Positions 18,479 to 25,380 of a stretch of DNA of 64,000 bases are shown piece after piece; position 1 is the stretch's first letter, and the number at the start of each line of letters is the position of its first letter. The notes beneath the pieces are model-generated. The model saw only the letters and a program-made list of their open reading frames with translations. It did no database searches and was not told the DNA's origin. Origin of the DNA: Phyllobacterium sp. YR531 (GTDB lineage Bacteria > Pseudomonadota > Alphaproteobacteria > Rhizobiales > Rhizobiaceae); assembly GCF_000282595.1 (NCBI RefSeq), contig NZ_AKIZ01000014.1, positions 186,001 through 250,000 on the forward strand, given 5' to 3'. The position numbers and the translations under genes are program-made.

Positions 18479-19375
18479 ATGGAACGCGAAAAAACGCTTC
18501 GCCTGCTCTTCCCGCAATGGCAAGGCGGCGGCGATCCCTCATACATGTTCGGCGCAAGAATGTTGGCGTGGCTCGCGCCCGAAACGGATGGGCCTGTCGA
18601 GGAAGTCACAGTCGCAGAGCCGAACGGTGAACCCTTGGAGGTTTCTGACGGAATTCTGGCGCGCGATATTGTTGTGCAGCAGTTTCAAGACGCCCGCCGC
18701 CGGATTGATCGTCATCAGCCGGACCGGATTGTCGTGCTCGGTGGTGACTGCGGGGTCGATCTTGCACCCTTCGCTTATTTGAACGAGCGATATGAGGGAG
18801 ACCTCGCTGTGCTTTGGATTGATGCGCATAGCGACCTGTTTTCAAACAAGGTGTTTCCCAATTCTCACGCGCATGTGCTTGGCAGTCTGATGGGGCAGGG
18901 CGATCCGGAATTTCTCTCCGCTGTAACAACCCCGATCAAGCCCGGCAACGCGCTGATTGCGGGCTGGCGCAGGCTGCCGGATAAAATGTCCGAGTTGCAG
19001 GATTTTGAGGATGAACTTGCCGAGCGCATGCAAATCCAGAGGATCGGCCCCGAAGAATTGGCAAGCAATAGCGAGCCGGTTCTTGCCTGGTTGCGCGCGA
19101 CAGGAGCCAAACACGTGGCAGTGCATTTTGACCTCGACGTCCTCGACGCAAACTTGTTCCGTTCGCTGACTTTCTCGAAGCCCGGCGCACCCGCTCCAAC
19201 GGACGACGACATTCAGGCCGGTCGTATGGACCTTCCGCAAGTTGGTAGGTTGCTTGCCGATGTCGCAAAAGAAGTCGACGTGGTTGGCCTCGGTATCACA
19301 GAGCATATGCCTTGGGACGCAATGGCACTCCGCAACGCGCTTGCAGAAATGCCCTTGATCGGCAAACGTCCATAG
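18479..19375 (+). CDS. Arginase/ureohydrolase-family protein with altered first metal motif
   Basis: A 298-residue member of the arginase/agmatinase superfamily (hydrolysis of linear guanidino or formimino groups with a Mn pair). Four of the usual metal ligands in DAHSD (Asp115, His117, Asp119) and FDLDVLD (Asp218, Asp220) are kept. The first motif reads GGDCG instead of GGDHS, so Cys91 replaces the normal His ligand. I recall GGDC-type members forming a subgroup of the superfamily, so this is probably not simple decay. The substrate may differ from arginine. ATG 18479 is preceded by AAGGAG. A LysR gene is divergent. Confidence 0.78.
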   Translation: MEREKTLRLLFPQWQGGGDPSYMFGARMLAWLAPETDGPVEEVTVAEPNGEPLEVSDGILARDIVVQQFQDARRRIDRHQPDRIVVLGGDCGVDLAPFAYLNERYEGDLAVLWIDAHSDLFSNKVFPNSHAHVLGSLMGQGDPEFLSAVTTPIKPGNALIAGWRRLPDKMSELQDFEDELAERMQIQRIGPEELASNSEPVLAWLRATGAKHVAVHFDLDVLDANLFRSLTFSKPGAPAPTDDDIQAGRMDLPQVGRLLADVAKEVDVVGLGITEHMPWDAMALRNALAEMPLIGKRP

Positions 19376-19390
19376 CGGGTTCGATGCTCA

Positions 19391-19419
19391 AAGCTGCGGC
19401 AGCACACTCGCCGCAGCTT
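19391..19419. terminator. Stem-loop between arginase-family gene and the three-gene cassette
   Basis: A perfect 10-bp inverted repeat, AAGCTGCGGC (19391-19400) and GCCGCAGCTT (19410-19419), with a 9-nt loop. It begins 16 nt after the arginase-family stop and 110 nt beyond the end of the convergent cassette. It could act in both directions, but no long T-run follows. Confidence 0.45.
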
Positions 19420-19528
19420 CTTCGGGGTTGCGCGGAGCGGAATCCTTTGGCGACCTAGGAGTTAGAAGCCACGCAATTACGACTGCCACAGCCTTTATGC
19501 CGAGACACGCCCCGGCTATAACCATAAC

Positions 19529-20197
19529 TCAAAAGGTGGCGAGGCTAGATCTTATTGGGCCAAGCCAATCCTTTTCAATATACGATGTGATCGACACAGC
19601 ACCTGTTGCAAGGAAGACAATCGATCCCTGTTTGGCAGCCAGCCGTAATTGGACTCGCTCGATCTCATACGCAAACTCACCAACAAATTTTGTTGCTGCT
19701 GCAGCTACGTCAACTGTACCTTTGACTAGTAATTGCGCGACCGCGCCCTGTCCTATTCGGATAGAACCGATTTGCACCTTGTCAATTAGGCCTCGTCGGT
19801 CGGCATGCTCTTGGAACTTAGCCGCCCATACTAACGGATCAACGGCGATCGGCGATATGGTAAAGTCGAAGTTCACTGCTTCTAATAACTTGCTAATAAG
19901 CCGGGACGAACCGCGTCCCGCATCTTTAATTTCAAATCCTGTAGGCCCCTCGCTGATGCTAAATTCAGACTTTCGATATTCGACAAGTTCGAATTTTTCT
20001 TCCCTTCCGAATGGATCGATGACTGCTTCCGTTCTCTGAATACGTTCTACAAATGTTGCTTGGATACGGATTGGCCCCGCTTGCTCGACCAAGAAACCTT
20101 CATCTGCGCCATCTACATATCGCAGGGCTTGAAGTCGATCCCCAAATTCGCGGATTGAATTGCTGCTCGACATCTCAAACCACCGATACCTGCTCAT
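19529..20197 (-). CDS. Unknown protein, third gene of the foreign three-gene cassette
   Basis: A 222-residue soluble protein that I do not recognise. The first half looks beta-rich (GPIRIQATFVERIQR, EKFELVEYRKSEFSIS). The second half alternates helix and strand, and a hydrophobic stretch (GSIVFLATGAVSITSYI, about residues 193-209) is too short and polar to call a membrane helix with confidence. The ATG at 20197 overlaps the previous stop (ATGA), so it is translationally coupled. No catalytic motif is evident. Base composition is AT-richer than flanking genes. In context it is probably a partner or specificity subunit of the cassette; this is inference. Confidence 0.72.
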   Translation of the reverse strand: MSRYRWFEMSSSNSIREFGDRLQALRYVDGADEGFLVEQAGPIRIQATFVERIQRTEAVIDPFGREEKFELVEYRKSEFSISEGPTGFEIKDAGRGSSRLISKLLEAVNFDFTISPIAVDPLVWAAKFQEHADRRGLIDKVQIGSIRIGQGAVAQLLVKGTVDVAAAATKFVGEFAYEIERVQLRLAAKQGSIVFLATGAVSITSYIEKDWLGPIRSSLATF

Positions 20198-21300
20198 GGC
20201 TTTGCGGCTTTCGTATCGCGTTCGTTTCTTAGGGTTGAGATAACTAGTCTGGCCGCCCCCTCAAGCAACGCGAATAGCTCTTTCCTTACTAGATCACTTG
20301 GGATTCTAAAGTGTGATGGGTATCGACCACGCGTAGAGCGTTTCGAATGTCTAGCAAGGTATCGGAAACCAGTTCCACCACGCCCATCTTCAAATGAGAC
20401 CTCAAATTGAACGCGATCCCAAGGATCTGACATCTGGACTGCCACCCAAGTCATCGAAGTAATAAAAAAGCCACTCTCATTGAGTTGCCGATACTGTGGT
20501 GAGGCTAGAAGGTTTGCTCCGTTAAGGGCAACATCTTCAACAAGGTGGAGCATTTTCGCAGAAGCGGATTCGATCCCATCGTCTTCGTCGCTTTCGACAT
20601 CTTCCTCTTCTCTTAGATCCGCGGAAACCTTAAGTCTCGTTACGGTTTCAGTCCTATAGTTGGGTATCCCTGATATCAGTTCGATGAAAAACTTAGTGCG
20701 CTTCTCTGATTCAAGATCAGAGACCGATATCTCATCTTGAATTAACACCTCCTTCTTGCGCTTCTCAAGCTTATCTACAAGATTTGCAACTAGCTCGCGT
20801 CCTTTATCTGTGGCGGGGAACCGGACTGTGACTTCGTCATCAACCATTCGGAACTCAAGATGTGCTGCCTTATTTTGCCGTTGAAGTAAGCGTGTTCGAG
20901 ATAAGTCAAATTCACTATACTCAACTGTAGCGGCCACATTTGACGCACCACTCGGCGGGACAGTTATACGTTCGGTTGATCCAACCTCTTTCGCGTATTC
21001 AGTAAAAACCGCCTTGATCTCGTCTGCGTTGATGTTGGCCTTAAGAACAAGTGAGGTTGTACGCTCATTTCGCATTCCAGGCTCACCCTGTTTTACAAGG
21101 CCCGCAACGTCATCAAAATCGTGGGGTAACATCGAAAGAAAATCTGCCAAATCAGATCTTGAGGCTTTGTTGGAGCAAAAAATGCGTCGGTCTCGAACGA
21201 GCTCATGCAATACAGTCTCTGACATACGCTGCCGAGCTGAGTACATTAGATCAAAAAGCTCTTTATCTGTCGCAAAGAGTTGTTGAAATTTATCCCGCAT
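20194..21300 (-). CDS. Unknown protein with acidic linker, second gene of the three-gene cassette
   Basis: A 368-residue protein without a family I can name. The N-terminal third is helical (FQQLFATDKELFDLMYSARQ). The middle is charged and probably coiled (residues about 185-215, EKRKKEVLIQDEISVSDLES). An acidic linker, DLREEEDVESDEDDGIES, follows around residues 231-248. The C-terminal part is a mixed alpha/beta domain (ITSMTWVAVQMSDPWDRVQF) ending in a helix. It overlaps the upstream gene by 11 nt and the downstream gene by 4 nt, so the three are made together. No nuclease, ATPase or helicase motif is visible. The acidic linker could be a protein-interaction or DNA-mimic segment, which is speculative. 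Confidence 0.75.
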   Translation of the reverse strand: MRDKFQQLFATDKELFDLMYSARQRMSETVLHELVRDRRIFCSNKASRSDLADFLSMLPHDFDDVAGLVKQGEPGMRNERTTSLVLKANINADEIKAVFTEYAKEVGSTERITVPPSGASNVAATVEYSEFDLSRTRLLQRQNKAAHLEFRMVDDEVTVRFPATDKGRELVANLVDKLEKRKKEVLIQDEISVSDLESEKRTKFFIELISGIPNYRTETVTRLKVSADLREEEDVESDEDDGIESASAKMLHLVEDVALNGANLLASPQYRQLNESGFFITSMTWVAVQMSDPWDRVQFEVSFEDGRGGTGFRYLARHSKRSTRGRYPSHFRIPSDLVRKELFALLEGAARLVISTLRNERDTKAAKP

Positions 21301-22282
21301 ATTCCATCCCTATCTCTTCGGTTGAATAAGACGTAAGCATTTCAGGAATAGATGAGAGCGAGATTTTCTCCAGCCGTTTCGCAAATTCAGAATCATCGTT
21401 GTTGGTGCTGACTGATCCAAGATATTGCTGAATCGCTTTTTGCAATGTCATAGACGCTTTTGTATCTTCTGCTGGCACCTTGATTATTATCCGCAGCTTA
21501 CGTTCAAATAACTGATAGTGACGCAAGTAGTCGATTATATACATCAGACCTTCTACGGAAGTTTTTCTTTTATGAAAAATAACAATACCCTGCCGTGTGT
21601 CATCCTCATCTAAATATTGCATAATGATCCAAGGAGAAGTTAGCATCTCTAATGTCGCGGCTCTGGCCTGCTGGAAGTTGGTTTGACGAACAAGTTGCGG
21701 ATAATAGAAACTGCATCGTTCACGCGATGGCAACTTTAATTCGTCGTCATGAATTCCGCGCATCTGACGTATCTCACGAGCAACGCGATCAAGCCAGTTG
21801 ATGTCATCAGGACCCATTATGTACAAACGAGCGTTACTGTTGATAACAATATCGTCCTGGCGGAGGTCGGATAACAAAGTGTCGAATCCAGCATCATAAT
21901 TAGTGTCGTGATTGTAGACAAAAAGCAGTCCAGAAATTTCAGGAGTGCAATCATTGTGCGTGTACGACGACTGCCATTCATCGCTAATTGCGGCGCAAGC
22001 AATCTGTTTGGCTAAGCTAATTACAGCACCCTTGATTGCAGTTTTTGTGATCGAAGACTTTCCGTAGCTCTTGAGGTCGCATTGAATGTATCTGCGGGTC
22101 GTTGAATAGGGTTCGTCATAATAGAAGACCACGTCTGTGGGATGGGTTTTAACTCCGTGAGTCTCAGGTTGCTCACAGGTCCAATTCTCGTTTGTCGGGC
22201 CAATTTTTTTCCATAGAAATTCACTAAACAAAGTATCCGAAATAATTTCAGCCATTCGACCGATATTGACTGTTTCCGCCAT
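21290..22282 (-). CDS. Putative PD-(D/E)xK-fold protein, first gene of the three-gene cassette
   Basis: A 330-residue protein. Near the N-terminus it shows the spacing of a PD-(D/E)xK endonuclease core: a helix with Glu12 (GRMAEIISDTLFSEFLW), then PTDVVFYY with Asp50, then YIQCDLKSY with Asp69-Leu70-Lys71. That order (helix Glu, Asp strand, DxK strand) is what restriction-endonuclease-like folds show, but the assignment is by eye. The rest (GLLFVYNHDTNYDAGFD, RLYIMGPDDINWLDRVAREI) is unfamiliar. The ribosome-binding site before ATG 22282 is weak. It leads a three-gene overlapping operon just 3' of tRNA-Thr, of lower GC than its neighbours. Confidence 0.72.
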   Translation of the reverse strand: MAETVNIGRMAEIISDTLFSEFLWKKIGPTNENWTCEQPETHGVKTHPTDVVFYYDEPYSTTRRYIQCDLKSYGKSSITKTAIKGAVISLAKQIACAAISDEWQSSYTHNDCTPEISGLLFVYNHDTNYDAGFDTLLSDLRQDDIVINSNARLYIMGPDDINWLDRVAREIRQMRGIHDDELKLPSRERCSFYYPQLVRQTNFQQARAATLEMLTSPWIIMQYLDEDDTRQGIVIFHKRKTSVEGLMYIIDYLRHYQLFERKLRIIIKVPAEDTKASMTLQKAIQQYLGSVSTNNDDSEFAKRLEKISLSSIPEMLTSYSTEEIGMEYAG

Positions 22283-22593
22283 AATAACTCGCGCATCAGG
22301 TTAAATTTAATAGACAATCTACCAACAGTGCTGACAAGTTAAGTGCCAATTATATACAAATCACACCGTCCACAGCTTTAATAACAACTGAAGATATCGC
22401 GGTATAAAAAGGAAAGTTGTATTGAGATTGTAAGAGCGTTTGGATTTGAACGCGACTTTTCTAATATAATTGGCGTTTACTCAGGGTTTGTCGTGCACCA
22501 GAGTTGCTGTATTTCCCGAGAGTACTAGGCTCAAAATGTCGTATGCTTTGTATAGCGGCGCCGGGCTTGATTATTGATTCTACTTTAAGAAAA
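22283..22593. other. AT-rich intergenic stretch with possible cassette promoter
   Basis: There is no gene here. On the minus strand a consensus TATAAT lies at 22349-22354, 67 nt before the cassette's first ATG, but I cannot find a good -35 at the usual distance. A small inverted repeat (GCGTT/AACGC, about 22436-22453) is the only other structure. The stretch also has to hold the end of the tRNA-Thr transcript; no clear terminator is seen. Confidence 0.4.
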
Positions 22594-22669
22594 TGGTGCC
22601 GCTTCCCGGAATCGAACCGAGGACCCCATCATTACGAATGATGTGCTCTACCAACTGAGCTAAAGCGGC
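22594..22669 (-). tRNA. tRNA-Thr (anticodon CGU)
   Basis: The minus strand folds as a full 76-nt cloverleaf. The acceptor strand is GCCGCTT, the D-arm AGCTCAGTTGGTAGAGC, and the anticodon stem CATCA/TGATG encloses TTCGTAA, so the anticodon is CGT. The T-arm contains GGTTCGATTCC, and CCA is encoded (22594-22596). Its 3' end faces the three-gene cassette, the usual side for tRNA-targeted insertions, but I saw no repeat of its 3' end on the far side. Confidence 0.96.
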
Positions 22670-22809
22670 GGGAACACTGGTTTCCCTCATCCAAAAGCGC
22701 CAATGTTAACCGGCCGTGGATGACGCGCCTGATACCGTCATTGCGTGATAATTGCAAGCGTTGAGAAATAGCGTTCAGGTTAATGGGTATGCGGGATTGC
22801 ATGTTCGTG

Positions 22810-22934
22810 GTGCGTGGTTCGACGCGGCTCACCATGAGGAAGGTGGAGAGTTGCAAGCCAATCGCCTGCGTTGCAGAACTTGGCACTCTGCGATCAACTA
22901 CCTTCCTCATGGTGAGCCGCGTCGAACCACGCAC
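22810..22934. repeat. Large perfect inverted repeat, 35-nt arms
   Basis: Positions 22810-22844 and 22900-22934 are exact reverse complements over all 35 nt, separated by a 55-nt loop. The arms contain TTCGACGCGGCTCACCATGA. The element fills most of the gap between tRNA-Thr and the nitronate-monooxygenase-like gene and begins 22 nt beyond that gene's stop. It encodes no plausible protein. It resembles the dispersed intergenic palindromes of rhizobia and Brucellaceae; transcribed from either strand it would form a very stable hairpin. Confidence 0.85.
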
Positions 22935-22955
22935 AAAATACATGCAATAACAAAA

Positions 22956-23918
22956 CTATGCAGCGCAGAGAGCTTTCTTGGCTTCATTATATTCTCGCTC
23001 CAGCCGTGCAACGAGTTCGCCTGCCGGGACAACCTGTTTGATTGCGCCGATACCTTGGCCGCAGCCCCAGATATCTTTCCAGGCTTTCGCGCCGGTGGTT
23101 GCTGCTTCGAAATCCATCTTGGATGGGTCGGCTTCCGGCAGATGGTCCGGGTCCATGCCGGATTTGGCGATGGATGGCTTCAGGTAATTGCCGTGGATGC
23201 CGGTGAAATAGTTGGAATAGACGATATCGGAAGAGGCGCTGTCCACGATCATCTGCTTGTAGTCGTCAACGGCGCGGGCTTCTTCTGTCGCGATGAAGGA
23301 GGAGCCGATATAGGCAAGGTCTGCGCCCATGGCCTGCGCGGCCAGCACTGCCTTGCCCGTGGAAATTGCACCGGAAAGCAGCAGCGGGCCGTCAAACCAT
23401 TCGCGGATTTCCTGCACGAGCGCGAAAGGGGAGAGCGGGCCTGCATGACCGCCCGCACCGGCGGCAACGGCGATAAGTCCATCAGCCCCCTTGCGGATGG
23501 CGGAATTTGCGTGGCGGTTGTTGATAATATCGTGCAGGACAATGCCGCCATAGGAATGGATCGCATCATTGACCTCGGGCACAGCGCCGAGCGATGAGAT
23601 GACAATCGGCACCTTGTATTTGACGCACATGGTCAGATCATGTTCGAGCCGCTTGTTGGAACGGTGGACGATCTGATTGACGGCAAAGGGCGCTGCGGGG
23701 CGGTCGGGATTTTTCTCATTATGGTTGCGCAAAGTCTCTGTGATCTCGGCCAGCCATTCATCAAGCTGCGCCTCTGGACGGGCGTTCAGCGCGGGGAACG
23801 AGCCGACAACGCCGGCTTTGCACTGGGCAATAACCAGAGCTGGATGGGAGATGATGAATAGGGGCGCTCCAACAACCGGAATGCGCAGGTTTTTCTTCAG
23901 AATTTCCGGCAATGCCAT
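22956..23918 (-). CDS. Nitronate monooxygenase-like FMN enzyme
   Basis: A 320-residue TIM-barrel flavoprotein of the nitronate monooxygenase/2-nitropropane dioxygenase family. PVVGAPLFIISHPAL opens the barrel. AGAGGHAGPLSPFAL is the FMN-phosphate loop with the conserved His, and GAISTGKAVLAAQAMGADLA is the second phosphate-binding segment. I use ATG 23918, preceded by GGGAGGTAGCC; an ATG-like start 21 nt earlier would include that site. An operator half-identical to that of the beta-oxidation operon lies 20 nt upstream, so the enzyme may serve fatty-acid or branched-chain acyl metabolism rather than nitronate detoxification. Confidence 0.87.
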   Translation of the reverse strand: MALPEILKKNLRIPVVGAPLFIISHPALVIAQCKAGVVGSFPALNARPEAQLDEWLAEITETLRNHNEKNPDRPAAPFAVNQIVHRSNKRLEHDLTMCVKYKVPIVISSLGAVPEVNDAIHSYGGIVLHDIINNRHANSAIRKGADGLIAVAAGAGGHAGPLSPFALVQEIREWFDGPLLLSGAISTGKAVLAAQAMGADLAYIGSSFIATEEARAVDDYKQMIVDSASSDIVYSNYFTGIHGNYLKPSIAKSGMDPDHLPEADPSKMDFEAATTGAKAWKDIWGCGQGIGAIKQVVPAGELVARLEREYNEAKKALCAA

Positions 23919-23937
23919 GGCTACCTCCCGATGTGGC

Positions 23938-23963
23938 AAATTTTGACGTTTGCGTAAACGTAA
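23938..23963 (-). promoter_or_regulatory. Operator shared with the beta-oxidation operon
   Basis: The left half AAATTTTGACGTTT (23938-23951) is identical, base for base, to the left half of the palindrome at 33619-33650. The right half here is AAACGTAAG and matches the other site for the first six bases. It lies immediately before the nitronate-monooxygenase-like gene. From memory it resembles operators assigned to MerR-family LiuR in proteobacterial fatty-acid and leucine catabolism. Confidence 0.7.
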
Positions 23964-24093
23964 GCCTTTTTATCATGCCTTTGATTTTGAGCAAGTGAAA
24001 GCTATTTGATACAAATAACAATCTAATCAAAAAGTATGGTCCGGCCATCATTGCGCCGCCACTATCTTGAATAAGCAGTCAGATAGGTTATGG

Positions 24094-24173
24094 CTAGTGG
24101 AGTGAATTTGACATTTGCGTCACCATTTGATTGGAAGCTCTTGTGCAAATGTCAAATTCGTAAACTCCACTAG
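24094..24173. repeat. Intergenic palindrome, first of a related pair
   Basis: CTAGTGGAGT (24094-24103) pairs with ACTCCACTAG (24164-24173), and AATTTGACATTTGC (24105-24118) pairs with GCAAATGTCAAATT (24145-24158). The loop is 26 nt. It is non-coding and sits in the 377-nt gap between the nitronate-monooxygenase-like gene and the next membrane-protein gene. Confidence 0.8.
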
Positions 24174-24187
24174 AAAACATAGACTTA

Positions 24188-24264
24188 CTAGTGGTCTTTT
24201 TGATTCTAACATTCGCTCCGAGCGTAATCGAAGCGGTGCGCGAATGTTAGAATCAGACCACTAG
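24188..24264. repeat. Intergenic palindrome, second of a related pair
   Basis: CTAGTGGTC (24188-24196) pairs with GACCACTAG (24256-24264), and TGATTCTAACATTCGC (24201-24216) pairs with GCGAATGTTAGAATCA (24240-24255). Both palindromes begin CTAGTGG and carry an ACATT(T/C)GC segment at the arm end, so they look like diverged copies of one element placed 14 nt apart. Confidence 0.8.
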
Positions 24265-24295
24265 CCATTGATTCTGTTAGGGGATATTCGCCGGT

Positions 24296-25375
24296 TTGGA
24301 AGCGATCGAACAAGCAATCCGTAATGCATTGGCGAAGGCCGATGCCAACAACCCTGCAATACGGCAGAAGGTTTATGAATCCGCATGGGGTGCGCATGAG
24401 CGTTCGCTGGCGGCAAATGGTGCGTTGGATGATGCCCAGCGCGACGAGCGCCGCGAGCGGCTGAAGATTGCCATTACCAGAATTGAAAAAGAGGCGCAGG
24501 CGACAGGTTCCGTTGTTCCCGCTGCGCCAGCGCCGGTTGTTGAGCCGCGCGAGCCAACGCTTTCCGCTTCACGCGCCGAACCGCGCCGCAATGATACACG
24601 CGTCGAGCCAACAATTAGCGCTCCTGCTGCGCCTGAACTGGGGGCGGCGGAACTGGCCGCCGATACGCCTTTCACAGCCGGCAATGAACGCCCCGACTAT
24701 GTGAAAAAGGATCGCTACCGCCGCGAAAAGAAGGAGCGTACGGAGCGCAAGAAGGCCACAGGGCTTACGAAGCTTCTTATCATCCTTGCACTGCTGGTCG
24801 CGGCAATCGCTGTGCTGTGGATGGTCGCGACAGGTATTATCAATTCGAAGCCTTCGAGCGTTCCGCCGAGCACCGGTAATCCGGCTGCAAGTGGTAGCCA
24901 TGAACCTTTGAAAGAAGGGCAACTGCCGACGGAAGGAACATGGATCGGCATTTTTGATCCTTCGGATACGACGCAGGTTTCTGTTTCTGGGCGGGCAACG
25001 GCTAATATTGATGGCGATCAAGTGCAGAAATATCTGCGCATCAAATCGCCCAGTGAAGCTGATGAAATCAGTTTTCAGGTTGGCGAGGGCGTATTGCAGC
25101 AGCTTGCTGGCAAGACAGCACTGTTTGATATCGTTGCAAGAACGCCAGATGGCACGACGACACAGATGGCGGTCAGTTGCGATTTCGGCAATTTGGGCGA
25201 TTGTGGGCGCAAGCGCTATGATGTCTCCGATGCCAGCAAGGAATATCTCGTGCAGGTCGATTTCCCTGCAGACAAGAAACCTGCGGGCAACGGCGTCATC
25301 AAAATCAATTCGGACATTTCCCAAGCTGGTAAGATTGTCGACATTATCGCCATCCGCGTTCAGATCACGAACTGA
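24296..25375 (+). CDS. Conserved-looking membrane protein of unknown function
   Basis: A 359-residue protein that I do not recognise by name. Residues 1-60 are helical and charged, 70-130 are proline/alanine-rich, and a basic segment (RYRREKKERTERKK, about 142-155) precedes a single membrane helix (LLIILALLVAAIAVLWMVA, about 160-178). This suggests a cytoplasmic N-terminus. The C-terminal domain (about 205-359) would be periplasmic and beta-rich, with TWIGIFDPSD and two Cys (CDFGNLGDC) that could form a disulphide. The start is TTG at 24296, with AGGGGA about 12 nt upstream. A methyltransferase gene follows after 5 nt. Confidence 0.75.
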   Translation: MEAIEQAIRNALAKADANNPAIRQKVYESAWGAHERSLAANGALDDAQRDERRERLKIAITRIEKEAQATGSVVPAAPAPVVEPREPTLSASRAEPRRNDTRVEPTISAPAAPELGAAELAADTPFTAGNERPDYVKKDRYRREKKERTERKKATGLTKLLIILALLVAAIAVLWMVATGIINSKPSSVPPSTGNPAASGSHEPLKEGQLPTEGTWIGIFDPSDTTQVSVSGRATANIDGDQVQKYLRIKSPSEADEISFQVGEGVLQQLAGKTALFDIVARTPDGTTTQMAVSCDFGNLGDCGRKRYDVSDASKEYLVQVDFPADKKPAGNGVIKINSDISQAGKIVDIIAIRVQITN

Positions 25376-25380
25376 ACATC

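Noticed and set aside
19376-19528. Search for a direct repeat of the tRNA-Thr 3' end as an attachment site
   Set aside because: Only very short matches such as GGAATC occur; nothing long enough to be an att site.
22752-23597. Plus-strand open frame (281 codons) across the inverted repeat and the oxidoreductase gene
   Set aside because: It runs through a 35-bp palindrome and then antisense to a clear FMN enzyme; no ribosome-binding site or family resemblance.
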